Shown here piece after piece: positions 27,050 through 36,221 of a stretch of 64,000 bases of DNA (position 1 is its first letter; each line of letters starts with the position of its first letter). The DNA is from Lacinutrix sp. Bg11-31 (GTDB lineage Bacteria > Bacteroidota > Bacteroidia > Flavobacteriales > Flavobacteriaceae): positions 310,001 through 374,000 of the forward strand of contig NZ_CP025118.1 in the NCBI RefSeq assembly GCF_002831665.1. Reading direction: 5' to 3'. Below the pieces are notes generated by a model that saw only the letters and a program-made list of their open reading frames with translations, made no database searches and was not told the DNA's origin. Both the position numbers and the translations under genes were made by a program.

Positions 27050-28278
27050 TATTTTGTTAAAAAGCTACCTAACCAAGTGTAGGCAATAAATAGAATACCA
27101 ACAGCTGTTGCAACTGTTCCAAATTCGAAACCTAAAGATGTTCCAAAAATGGCGATTAATATCATGGCTATTCCATAAATATAGTTAATAATTTCAGACT
27201 TTTCAGTATCTGATAGTGCAGCACGTGTTAAAGGCAATATTGCAGCTAAACAAGCAGCGCTAATTAGTGCATAAAGCGGATCGTTAAGAATAAAGTAGAC
27301 TCCAAAAAATAGCAATGCACTTATTAAAAGGCCAAACATAATTTGTCCGCTTAATTTGTCTTTTTTATCTAAAAGGTATTTTCCGAATTTATCGAACATC
27401 AAAATCATATTAGACAAAGGATCCATAATCCAACTGCCTAATGCAAATAATAAATAAGCAATTATTAATGGAATTGCCATAATTGTTAATCCGCTTGCCG
27501 ATAATAATTTTAAAGAAAGGCGGTAGGCAATATATAAACCTATTATAAAAATATATTGGTTTTTTTGCGACTTGTTACTTATCCAAAAAGAATATCTTAA
27601 ATAGAGATTGTAAATTTTATTTTTAGATTTCATAGCAGTAAGCATTCCACTTCTAGCATAATCTAAATTAGGATCCAGCATTAAAGCCTCTTTGAAATGT
27701 TTTAAAGCTTCCTTAGGCTTATTACTTTCTAAATGAGACCAACCAACATTAGCATGAGAGTAAGCGTTCTCTGGGTTGTCGTTAAGAAGATTCTCTATTG
27801 ATGAAGCAGCTTCATCTTTTCGGTTTAATTTGGTAAGTGCAGTTGTTCTTGCGTTTAAGCAAAAGGTGTTTTTAGAATTGATTCTTAAACCTTCGTTTGC
27901 AAAATCTAAAGCGCTTTCAAATTGTTTACTATTTATAAGAATATAAGCTTTCTGTCCAAAATGATTTTCGTCATCTGGATCAATTTCTAATGCTTTATCT
28001 ACATTTTCATTAGCCTCTTTAAGCTTATCTTCATGAAGATAAATTTGTGACAGTAAAAAGTATATCTCAGCTTCGTTAGGATAGTCTTTTCTTAAATCTG
28101 TAATTACAGTAAAGGCTTTGTCGATATTATCTAACTGAAAGTAGCATTGTGCTAAAAAATATTTTGCATTAAAGTCTTCGGCATTCTCTGTTATAGCATT
28201 TTGAAAATATGGAATAGACTCTTTAAATCGTCCTAACTCAAATAACTGCAGACCTCTTTGTAGATTAGGGCTTTCCAT
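27049..28278 (-). CDS. TPR protein with multi-pass membrane domain
   Basis: A 409-residue protein with about six TPR units in the first 215 residues (for example NAEDFNAKYFLAQCYFQLDN and NPENAYSHANVGWSHLESN). A C-terminal half follows with roughly six predicted membrane helices. It overlaps the upstream TPR-AAA+ gene by one base and resembles it in its N-terminal repeats, so the two probably function as a complex: an ATPase plus a membrane partner. I do not recognise a named family for the membrane half. Confidence 0.85.
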   Translation of the reverse strand: MESPNLQRGLQLFELGRFKESIPYFQNAITENAEDFNAKYFLAQCYFQLDNIDKAFTVITDLRKDYPNEAEIYFLLSQIYLHEDKLKEANENVDKALEIDPDDENHFGQKAYILINSKQFESALDFANEGLRINSKNTFCLNARTTALTKLNRKDEAASSIENLLNDNPENAYSHANVGWSHLESNKPKEALKHFKEALMLDPNLDYARSGMLTAMKSKNKIYNLYLRYSFWISNKSQKNQYIFIIGLYIAYRLSLKLLSASGLTIMAIPLIIAYLLFALGSWIMDPLSNMILMFDKFGKYLLDKKDKLSGQIMFGLLISALLFFGVYFILNDPLYALISAACLAAILPLTRAALSDTEKSEIINYIYGIAMILIAIFGTSLGFEFGTVATAVGILFIAYTWLGSFLTK

Positions 28279-29582
28279 TATTTTTTTATTTTCAAATAAG
28301 TAAGAATGTCGTCGTACAATCCAGAATCGTTAGAATATAGAGCATAGTTTTTAGCAGAACCAAACCATTCTTTTGTTGAAGGTTTCATTTTACCAAAAGC
28401 TTTAATAATATCTTTTGTCTTTAGAGGTTTTGGAATACCATCTTTAAAAGATTCTAGCAACTTTTGTTCTATTGCAATATCAATACTAGAGCTAATATCT
28501 GCACCAGAATATTCTTTGCTTTTTTTAGCTAATTGTTTTAAATCTATGTCTTCCGTTGGTTTTCCTTCTAACTGAATTTTAAAAATAGATTCTCTAGCTT
28601 TTTCATCTGGAGGCGCTACAAAAATAATACGATCAAAACGGCCAGGTCTTCTAAAGGCTGGATCTATATACCAAGGTGCATTTGTGGCTCCTAAAACAAG
28701 AATACCATCGTTATCTGAATCTATACCATCTAACTCAGACAGAAACTGGTTTATTACTGTGCGTCCTGCTGTTTTATTAATGTCGTTTCTATTGGCTCCA
28801 AGTGCATCAATTTCATCTATAAAAATAACACATGGTTTATTTTCGCGTGCAGTTTCAAAAATTTCATGAAGGTTCTTTTCTGAATTTCCCAACCACATAT
28901 CTAATATATCATTAATACCAATATTTATAAAATTGGCATCAATTTCTCCTGCTGTTGCTCTTGCAATGTGCGTTTTTCCACAACCTGGAGGACCGTAAAG
29001 CAAAATACCACCTCCAATTTTTTTTCCGTAAGCTTTATATAAATCTTTGTGGAGTAGTGGTTTTATAATTTTTAAATCTATTTCTTCTTTTACATTTTCC
29101 ATACCACCAACATCGCTAAAATTAACGTCTGGTTTTTTTAGCATGGAAAGTGCATCTTCGTCAATAAAATCGTCAACTTCACTAGTAACTGCAAGTTTAA
29201 AAACCGACTCGAAATCAGGATTATAATATCTATTATCTATTTCTAAAATCGTTTGATAAATAGATAATGCTTCGGCATGATTTTCTAGCTTTAGTAATGC
29301 GCTGCAATACAATTCGAGATGGTCTATGTCATTGCTATTCTCTGTAAGTTCTTCTAGTATAACTTCGGTTAAATTATATTTTTCTTGATTGTAATAACAT
29401 TTAGCCAATAAATACTTGTACTCTTTCTTATTAGCTTTGTCTAACAGAGAAATAAGATGTTTTTCAGCTTCAGTATAATTAAAACTATTGAGATAAATCT
29501 TTGCAATTTGAAAACGTAACTCGTTATTTTCTGGAGAAAACTCAAGTGCTTTTAATAAGCTTTCTAGTAGCGAATTATCCAT
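28278..29582 (-). CDS. AAA+ ATPase with N-terminal TPR
   Basis: The 434-residue protein has TPR-like repeats (about 1-130), then a CDC48/FtsH-type AAA+ module. The module has Walker A LLYGPPGCGKTHIA, Walker B VIFIDEIDALG, the sensor Asn in LVLGATNAPWYIDP and the Arg fingers in FRRPGRFDR. The ATPase is predicted to remodel proteins recruited through the TPR part. It sits between lepB (three bases away) and a membrane TPR gene. The AAA+ module is a relative of the one in the kinase-ATPase fusion at 51388. Confidence 0.9.
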   Translation of the reverse strand: MDNSLLESLLKALEFSPENNELRFQIAKIYLNSFNYTEAEKHLISLLDKANKKEYKYLLAKCYYNQEKYNLTEVILEELTENSNDIDHLELYCSALLKLENHAEALSIYQTILEIDNRYYNPDFESVFKLAVTSEVDDFIDEDALSMLKKPDVNFSDVGGMENVKEEIDLKIIKPLLHKDLYKAYGKKIGGGILLYGPPGCGKTHIARATAGEIDANFINIGINDILDMWLGNSEKNLHEIFETARENKPCVIFIDEIDALGANRNDINKTAGRTVINQFLSELDGIDSDNDGILVLGATNAPWYIDPAFRRPGRFDRIIFVAPPDEKARESIFKIQLEGKPTEDIDLKQLAKKSKEYSGADISSSIDIAIEQKLLESFKDGIPKPLKTKDIIKAFGKMKPSTKEWFGSAKNYALYSNDSGLYDDILTYLKIKK

Positions 29583-29585
29583 GGT

Positions 29586-31307
29586 TTATTTTTTTTTACG
29601 TTTTCTAAAGCGATTAAAACCTATAAGCCCAGCAATTAAAACCAATACTGGTATTAAGTAAGATGTAGATTTACCTGTTCCATGTACAGTAGTAAACAAT
29701 CTATCCCAACGTACTTTCTTTTTAATAGTATCGAAACTCATCCATACTAAAACAGGTTTCCCAACGACATGATCGAAAGGTACAAATCCCCAATATCTAG
29801 AATCGATTGAGTTTTGTCTATTATCTCCCATCATCCAATAGTAATCTTGTTTAAAGGTATAGTTTGTTGCAACTTCTCCATTTATTAAAATTTGGTTTCC
29901 ACGAGACGTAATTGTATTTCTTTCGTATTCTCCAATTACACGTTTGTATAATGGGAAATTTGTTATAGTTAAATCTAAAGATTCTCCTTTTTTAGGAATG
30001 TAAATTGGTCCAAAGTTATCTGCTGTATAACTATACTCAGAATCTTGAGGAAATAAACGAGCATCTGGAGTTTCAGAGTTTACTTTCTCTAAAGAGATTA
30101 CGCTTGGGTCTTTTGCTACTTTCGCAGCTAATTCTTCAGTCATGTTACCAATATAATTGGTATTGGCAACAGTCATTTTTAAGCGATTGAAAAAACGCTG
30201 ATTTAATCGACCAGAGACTTCTGTTTTTAGCGAATCTCTTTTTATTATATTTAAATTTACATCTGTACTAGCGTTTATAAAATCTTTAATTTTAGGATCG
30301 TCTAAATACTTGTTTTCAATGTAATACGTTTCATTAGCGCTACTTTCGGTAATTTCATACTTATTAAACAACTGTCTAATATCTCCATTAGTTTTTACAG
30401 TGTAGAAAAACTGTAATCGCGCGCGATCTGGCAAAATATTTTGCTCTCCATTTATGTAAACATGACCTTCTCTTATTTCTAAATTATCACCAGGAACACC
30501 AACGCAACGTTTTACTAAATTAGTTTTCTTATCAATTGGTTTGTAGTAATTTCGGTCTGGTGTAAAATCATTCATGTCCAACAATGTATCTGCAGGCTGA
30601 TTGAAAACTACAATTTCGTTTCGTGTTATTTTTTGGAAACCAGGCAATCGCATATAAGGCAATTGTAGTTTGTTTTTCCAAGAAGTGTTACGTTCTTCGT
30701 ATTTATCGTCAAATATATAAGATTTCATTTTTGTCTTCGGAACAGAATCGTGTACCATTGGCAAAGCAACCGTTGTCATTGGTACTCTTGCTCCATAATG
30801 AAATTTACTAACGAAAAGAAAATCTCCAACTAATAATGTTTTTTCTAATGAAGAAGAAGGAATAACAAATGGCTGAATAAAATAAGTATGTACAATAGTT
30901 GCTGCTACAATTGCAAAAAGAATTGAGCTTATCCAATCTCCAGCGCTAGTTCTTGCTTTTAAACTTCTGTCTGCAACATAACTAACATCTGCAACATAGT
31001 TTAAGTAAAAGTTATAAAAACCTAAAGTTACTATAGCTAGAATAGTATCTAATCTTGAGTTTTTTCCAAAACTTCTTGCTGTTTCTACCCAAATAACTGG
31101 AAACATAATAAGGTTTACAATAGGTAAAAAGAGTAGGATAGTCCACCACCATTCTCTATTAATTATTTTCATTAAAATAACAGCATTGTAAACAGGAACA
31201 AAGGCTTCCCACGCTTTACGACCTGCTTTTATATATAATTTCCAAGTGGCTAATCCGTGAATTAATTGAATAATCAAGAAGAATATAATCCATTGTGTTC
31301 CGTTCAT
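29586..31307 (-). CDS. lepB: Signal peptidase I, long Bacteroidota form
   Basis: The 573-residue enzyme removes signal peptides from secreted proteins. An N-terminal membrane region with several helices (about 1-100) precedes the catalytic part. The nucleophile Ser153 lies in PSSSLEK, where the usual Met after Ser is Leu, and the general-base Lys266 lies in NLVKRCVGVPGD. The late box GDNRQNSIDSRYWG is intact. An insertion of about 130 residues lies between the Lys box and the late box, as in other Flavobacteriia. One further helix ends the protein. Confidence 0.93.
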   Translation of the reverse strand: MNGTQWIIFFLIIQLIHGLATWKLYIKAGRKAWEAFVPVYNAVILMKIINREWWWTILLFLPIVNLIMFPVIWVETARSFGKNSRLDTILAIVTLGFYNFYLNYVADVSYVADRSLKARTSAGDWISSILFAIVAATIVHTYFIQPFVIPSSSLEKTLLVGDFLFVSKFHYGARVPMTTVALPMVHDSVPKTKMKSYIFDDKYEERNTSWKNKLQLPYMRLPGFQKITRNEIVVFNQPADTLLDMNDFTPDRNYYKPIDKKTNLVKRCVGVPGDNLEIREGHVYINGEQNILPDRARLQFFYTVKTNGDIRQLFNKYEITESSANETYYIENKYLDDPKIKDFINASTDVNLNIIKRDSLKTEVSGRLNQRFFNRLKMTVANTNYIGNMTEELAAKVAKDPSVISLEKVNSETPDARLFPQDSEYSYTADNFGPIYIPKKGESLDLTITNFPLYKRVIGEYERNTITSRGNQILINGEVATNYTFKQDYYWMMGDNRQNSIDSRYWGFVPFDHVVGKPVLVWMSFDTIKKKVRWDRLFTTVHGTGKSTSYLIPVLVLIAGLIGFNRFRKRKKK

Positions 31308-31384
31308 AATCTATATTTTGTACTAATAGTTAATAAAGTCTATTAGTGGTTTTGCTTTCGCAAATGTTACATTTTTATTTTTAG

Positions 31385-32086
31385 TTAACTAATATTTAAC
31401 ACGTCTTTCATTGTATAAACACCTGTTTTTCCAATAAGCCATTCTGCAGCTACAACAGCTCCTAAAGCAAAACCTTGACGACTGTGTGCAATATGTTCTA
31501 TTTTAATGGTATCTACTTCGCTTTTGTAAGTAATATTATGTGTTCCTGGTACGTTCTCGATACGTTTTGCAGTAATAGGAAGTACTTTTTCTTCATTAGC
31601 ATCTAATTGCCAAGAGTTGAATTGGTTGTGGTTTTCTACAATATCTTTAGCTAAAGAAATAGCTGTACCACTAGGTGCATCAAGTTTTTTTGTATGATGA
31701 ATTTCTTCAAGACTAACATTGTAATCTTCTAAAGCAGACATCATTTTTGCTAAGGTTTTATTCAATTCAAAAAAGATATTGACACCCAAACTAAAATTTG
31801 AAGCATATATAAATGCTCCTTTTTTTTGCTGGCACAAATCAACAATCTTATCATAATGATCTAACCAACCAGTAGTTCCAGAAATTACAGGTATATTATT
31901 ATTAATGCAGTTAGAAATATTACCAAAAGCAGCAGTTGGAATACTAAAGTCTATAGCAATATCTGCTTTTGTTATTTCAGAAGTTACGGTTTCGGAAGTT
32001 TTAATTACAATCTTGTGTCCACGACTTAAAGCAATGGTTTCAATTGTTTTTCCCATTCTACCATAGCCTAGTAAAGCGATTTTCAT
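31385..32086 (-). CDS. dapB: 4-hydroxy-tetrahydrodipicolinate reductase
   Basis: The 233-residue enzyme reduces the cyclic intermediate of lysine and diaminopimelate synthesis. The N-terminal dinucleotide-binding ALLGYGRMGKTIE, the middle SGTTGW and the catalytic region EEIHHTKKLDAPSGTA are typical. I use the ATG at 32086; a TTG one codon upstream is also possible. The gene lies between the DUF5683 gene and lepB in the minus-strand operon. Confidence 0.95.
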   Translation of the reverse strand: MKIALLGYGRMGKTIETIALSRGHKIVIKTSETVTSEITKADIAIDFSIPTAAFGNISNCINNNIPVISGTTGWLDHYDKIVDLCQQKKGAFIYASNFSLGVNIFFELNKTLAKMMSALEDYNVSLEEIHHTKKLDAPSGTAISLAKDIVENHNQFNSWQLDANEEKVLPITAKRIENVPGTHNITYKSEVDTIKIEHIAHSRQGFALGAVVAAEWLIGKTGVYTMKDVLNIS

Positions 32087-32201
32087 CAAAAATTATAAAT
32101 TTTAGTTTCCGAGACATTGGAAATTTTATTAATATTTTGTTTCTGTGTTTATACAGAAATCTATTTTTTTTGTCACACTGAGCGCAGTCGAAGTGCAATT
32201 A

Positions 32202-32834
32202 CTAATCCAACTTAAAACTCATGGTCAGGCCAACAGTTCCTTTTTTATCGAACTCATCAATTTTATAATGTGGTTTAAAGCTTAAATTCTCATCTACATT
32301 ATATTGTAATAAATGCGCGTCTACATTGGCATCTATAATATTTAAAGCATATAAACCGATAGTTACTAAAAGCGATAATTCTTTATTTCTTCTTAACGAT
32401 TTTTGTGCTTCACGTAAACCATCATCTGTTAATCGATCTTGAAATTCGTCGTCTTCAAAACCTGCTAATCTACGTTTGTAAGCATCACGTACGCGTTTGT
32501 ATTGTTTGTTGTTATCTATGTAAAAATAAACACCTGTTCCCAGTGCTGCATAAACAAGAGGGATTTTCCAGTACTTCTTGTTGTAAGCTTGACCTAAACC
32601 AGGTAAAATAGCAGAGTAGAAGGCAGCCTTAGATGGACGTAATGGATCTATTTCTTTACGTACCAAAGCAGAATCTGCAGGTACAATAACTAACCCTTCA
32701 ACGTTTTGTTTTGTTTGTTCCTTTTTGTCTTCTGCTTTCTTTTCCTCTATCTTTTTTTTGTCTTTTTGCGCTAAAGCGGAAAGACTAAGTAGTAAACAAA
32801 AGATGGATATAAGTAGTTTATTTGTCACCTTCAA
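32202..32834 (-). CDS. DUF5683 protein
   Basis: The 210-residue protein has a signal peptide (CLLLSLSALAQ), a Lys/Glu-rich linker and then the conserved block FYSAILPGLGQAYNKKYWKI with adjacent hydrophobic helices, typical of DUF5683. The family is found next to parB and dapB in many Flavobacteriia. It is likely an inner-membrane or envelope protein; its function is not established. The start overlaps the 3' end of parB by 17 bases. Confidence 0.9.
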   Translation of the reverse strand: MKVTNKLLISIFCLLLSLSALAQKDKKKIEEKKAEDKKEQTKQNVEGLVIVPADSALVRKEIDPLRPSKAAFYSAILPGLGQAYNKKYWKIPLVYAALGTGVYFYIDNNKQYKRVRDAYKRRLAGFEDDEFQDRLTDDGLREAQKSLRRNKELSLLVTIGLYALNIIDANVDAHLLQYNVDENLSFKPHYKIDEFDKKGTVGLTMSFKLD

Positions 32835-33726
32835 CTAACTTTTTAATACGATTAAAATCTTCTTCAGAATGAAAAGGAATTGTTATTTTTCCTTTACCAT
32901 TACTAGCTACTTTAACGTCTATTTTATGTCCAAAGTATTCAGAAAAAGCGGCTACTCCTTTTTTAACAAACTTTGGCAATTCTTCTTTAGTTGCTTTTTT
33001 AGGAACAACCACTTCGTCTGTAGCATTATAGTTTTTTACTAATGCTTCTGTATCACGAACAGATAATTTATTAGCTAATATTTTTTCGTAAATATCTAAT
33101 TGTATTGTTTGGTCTTCAATATTAATAATTGCACGACCATGACCCATAGACAAGAAGCCATCACGCATTCCTGTTTGAATAATTGGATCAAGTTTTAATA
33201 AGCGTAAATAGTTTGCAATTGTAGAACGTTTTTTACCAACACGATCACTCATTTGTTCTTGTGTTAATTGAATTTCATCAATTAAACGTTGGTACGATAA
33301 TGCAATTTCAATAGGATCTAAGTCTTGACGTTGGATGTTTTCTACCAATGCCATTTCTAGGCTTTCTTGATCGTTTGCTATACGTATGTATGCAGGTATT
33401 GTTTCTAAACCTATAGATTTACTAGCACGAAAACGACGTTCTCCAGAAACCAATTGATACTTTTCGAATCCTAATTTTCTTACCGTTATGGGTTGTATTA
33501 CACCAAGTTCTTTAATAGAAGATGCTAATTCGCGTAAGGTTTCTTCGTTAAAACTAGTACGTGGTTGAAACGGATTCATCTCAATACAATCCAATTCTAA
33601 TTCCACAATATTACCAATAACTTTATCTGCATTTTTATCTTGTACAGATTGTATATCGTTACTTGGGTCTTTTAGTAAAGCTGAAAGTCCTCTACCTAAA
33701 GCCTGTTTTTTTGTTGCCTTCGCCAT
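32818..33726 (-). CDS. parB: Chromosome partitioning protein ParB
   Basis: The 302-residue CTPase and DNA-binding protein nucleates on parS near the origin. The N-terminal NPFQPRTSFNEETLRELASS, the CTP-binding YQLVSGERRFRA and the helix-turn-helix TQEQMSDRVGKKRSTIANYL are present. Together with parA it starts the minus-strand operon. Their joint presence suggests that the origin region may be within tens of kilobases, although no consensus parS was seen here. Confidence 0.95.
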   Translation of the reverse strand: MAKATKKQALGRGLSALLKDPSNDIQSVQDKNADKVIGNIVELELDCIEMNPFQPRTSFNEETLRELASSIKELGVIQPITVRKLGFEKYQLVSGERRFRASKSIGLETIPAYIRIANDQESLEMALVENIQRQDLDPIEIALSYQRLIDEIQLTQEQMSDRVGKKRSTIANYLRLLKLDPIIQTGMRDGFLSMGHGRAIINIEDQTIQLDIYEKILANKLSVRDTEALVKNYNATDEVVVPKKATKEELPKFVKKGVAAFSEYFGHKIDVKVASNGKGKITIPFHSEEDFNRIKKLVEGDK

Positions 33727-33729
33727 TGC

Positions 33730-34494
33730 TTAGGAGTTTTTATTTATTACTTCTTTTGCTAAACTTAAATAATTTGCTGCACCTTTACTAGAGGCATCAT
33801 AATTAATAATGTCTTCACCAAAACTTGGTGCTTCACTAAGTTTAACATTTCGTTGTATTATGGTTTTAAAAACCATATCGTTAAAATGTTTTTGTACTTC
33901 CTCTACTACTTGATTAGAGAGACGTAAACGCGAATCGTACATGGTTAATAATAAGCCTTCGATGTCTAATTCTGCATTATGTATTTTCTGGACACTTTTA
34001 ATGGTGTTTAATAATTTACCTAAACCTTCTAGTGCAAAATACTCACATTGTATAGGTATCATTACAGCGTCTGCAGCAGTTAAAGCGTTTAGTGTTAGTA
34101 AACCAAGAGAAGGAGCACAGTCTATAATTATAAAATCGTAATCATCTTTTATTGGCTCTAATGCTCTTTTTAGCATGTATTCTCTATCCTCTTTATCTAC
34201 CAGCTCAATTTCTATAGCAACTAAATCTATATGAGCAGGAATAATATCTAAGTTTGGTGTATTGGTTTTTACTATCGCTTCTTTAGCAGTGTTGGTGTGC
34301 TCTAAAAGTTGGTAGGTTCCAATCTCTACAGTTTCTACATCTATGCCTAGTCCAGAGGTAGAATTCGCTTGTGGATCTGCATCGATAAGTAATACTTTTT
34401 TCTCTAAAACACCTAAAGAAGCTGCTAGATTTATTGAAGTCGTTGTTTTTCCAACGCCTCCTTTTTGATTGGCAATGGCTATTATTTTACCCAT
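33730..34494 (-). CDS. parA: Chromosome partitioning ATPase ParA
   Basis: The 254-residue Walker-type ATPase has the deviant Walker A KGGVGKTTTSINLA, with the signature Lys near residue 11, and the Walker B FIIIDCAPSLGLL. It positions ParB-parS complexes on the nucleoid. It is the first gene of the operon, three bases upstream of parB. Its promoter region shares a 15-bp element with that of the metallophosphatase gene at 36222. Confidence 0.95.
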   Translation of the reverse strand: MGKIIAIANQKGGVGKTTTSINLAASLGVLEKKVLLIDADPQANSTSGLGIDVETVEIGTYQLLEHTNTAKEAIVKTNTPNLDIIPAHIDLVAIEIELVDKEDREYMLKRALEPIKDDYDFIIIDCAPSLGLLTLNALTAADAVMIPIQCEYFALEGLGKLLNTIKSVQKIHNAELDIEGLLLTMYDSRLRLSNQVVEEVQKHFNDMVFKTIIQRNVKLSEAPSFGEDIINYDASSKGAANYLSLAKEVINKNS

Positions 34495-34541
34495 TAATTG
34501 ATTTGGTTTTATTAGAGAGCTTTCGTTTAAAAGTCCAGACG

Positions 34542-34583
34542 TAAAAATACAATTATTTATGGGTTTAGAAAACGGAAGTTGTT
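34542..34583 (-). promoter_or_regulatory. parA promoter with shared upstream element
   Basis: On the minus strand AACAACTTCCGTTTT (34569-34583) is followed by TATTTTTA (34542-34549), a near match to the -7 box. The same 15 bases occur upstream of the metallophosphatase gene (37562-37576). The intergenic stretch up to 34766 shows nothing else. Confidence 0.5.
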
Positions 34584-34766
34584 AACAGTTGCTTAAACTT
34601 AAAAGTTAGCTTTTATAAGTTGTTTCTTTATTTATGCCTTTTGTTGTCTAGTATAGAGCCAAAAGAGATAGAAATAAGTTAATTAAGGCATAGAATTTGT
34701 ATTATTTAAACAGAACATTAGGTTAAAGTATTTATTCGGTATTTTTACCTGAAACTCAATTTTAAA

Positions 34767-36221
34767 ATGAAACAATTATCATATAGTCTGCTTATAATTT
34801 GCACGTTACTTTATGGAGTACATAGTTTTGCACAAGAAATTATTGCAGATAAAGGAAGTTATGGAATTGATACAAAGCATAAAATTATTGTTTGGCATCA
34901 AAAGGATTTAGATTCCATTGTTTCAATAAATAAAAAGATTACTACTATAAAATTTAATAAAAATTTTAAGTTAAAGGAAGCCTCAAACCAATTATCATAT
35001 ACTGAAGGTGTAAGTGTTACAAATGGAGAAGACTACGTTTTATATATTTCTAAAATACCGCTAATACATATTACTATTGATACTTCTACTATTAATAGTG
35101 ATTCAAAAATACCAGGTTATTTTACCTATTTTAATAATAACGAATACCTTGAAAGTGTAATAGGAGTTAGGCAACGTGGTAATTTATCGTTAGGTTTTCC
35201 AAAGAAATCTTTCGATTTAGAGTTTTGGACAGATGGTGTTTCCAAAGAAAAAAAAGATGTAAAGTTTAAAGGTATGCGATCTGATGATGATTGGATTTTA
35301 GATGGTATGTATAATGAGCCATTGCGTTTACGGTCTCATATAGCAACTAATTTATGGACAAAAATTCATAAACCTTATTATGCAGAAAAAGAACCTAAAG
35401 CAAAAAGTGGGTTCGAAGTAAAGTATGTTGAAGTTTTTAAAAACAACGAATATTTTGGCATTTATCAGTTTTCAGAATCTGTAGATAGAAAACAATTAAA
35501 GCTTAAAAAGAATGTTGGTAAGATTATTAATGGTAAATTATACAAAGCTAATTCTTATGATGGTGGACCAGATTTTAGCAAGTCTCCTGCTAAGTTTAAT
35601 AATATTTTCCCACATTGGAATGGCTGGAAAACGGAATATCCTTTTATAAATTACACCTCAGATTTCGAAAATTTATCTCAATTTACGGGTTTAGTAGTTA
35701 ATGGTACAGATGAAGCATTTTCTAAAAACATAGAAAAAGAGGTTCATATTACTAACGCTATAGACTATTATCTTCTTGTAAATGTACTTAGAGCAACCGA
35801 TAATTTAGGTAAAAACTATTACCTAGGAAAGTATGATAAAGATGAGCCTTACTTTTTTACTCCATGGGATTTAGATGGTGTTTTAGGTGTTATTCAAGAT
35901 GGTAAACGCGAGCGCATAACAGATAATGTTTTAGGGAATGGGCTTTTTAATAGATTGCTAGAAGTTAACCCAAACAATTATAAAGCAAAAGTAAAAGCAA
36001 GATGGATTGCATTAAGAACTACTGCTTTTAGTAATGAAGACTTACTGTCTAGAATTGATAAAGTCTATGCTAAGTTTACTGAAGAAAAAGTTTACGAACG
36101 CGAACAATTGGTTTGGAAAAACAAGTTGAATGAAGAAACTAATAAGGAACATTATAATTATTTAAAGTTGTTTTTAGAAGATAGATTACTCTTTCTAGAT
36201 ACTTACTTTAAAACTTTATAA
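34767..36221 (+). CDS. Exported CotH-family kinase-like protein
   Basis: The 484-residue protein has a signal peptide (LLYGVHSFAQ) and the CotH pattern: RQRGNLSLGFPKKSFDLEFW, RLRSHIATNLW, FKNNEYFGIYQFSESVDRKQ and FFTPWDLDGVLG. CotH proteins are atypical protein kinases of spore coats and are also found as secreted proteins in Bacteroidota. No type IX sorting domain follows, so it should stay in the periplasm. The stop codon directly abuts that of the convergent gene. Confidence 0.88.
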   Translation: MKQLSYSLLIICTLLYGVHSFAQEIIADKGSYGIDTKHKIIVWHQKDLDSIVSINKKITTIKFNKNFKLKEASNQLSYTEGVSVTNGEDYVLYISKIPLIHITIDTSTINSDSKIPGYFTYFNNNEYLESVIGVRQRGNLSLGFPKKSFDLEFWTDGVSKEKKDVKFKGMRSDDDWILDGMYNEPLRLRSHIATNLWTKIHKPYYAEKEPKAKSGFEVKYVEVFKNNEYFGIYQFSESVDRKQLKLKKNVGKIINGKLYKANSYDGGPDFSKSPAKFNNIFPHWNGWKTEYPFINYTSDFENLSQFTGLVVNGTDEAFSKNIEKEVHITNAIDYYLLVNVLRATDNLGKNYYLGKYDKDEPYFFTPWDLDGVLGVIQDGKRERITDNVLGNGLFNRLLEVNPNNYKAKVKARWIALRTTAFSNEDLLSRIDKVYAKFTEEKVYEREQLVWKNKLNEETNKEHYNYLKLFLEDRLLFLDTYFKTL

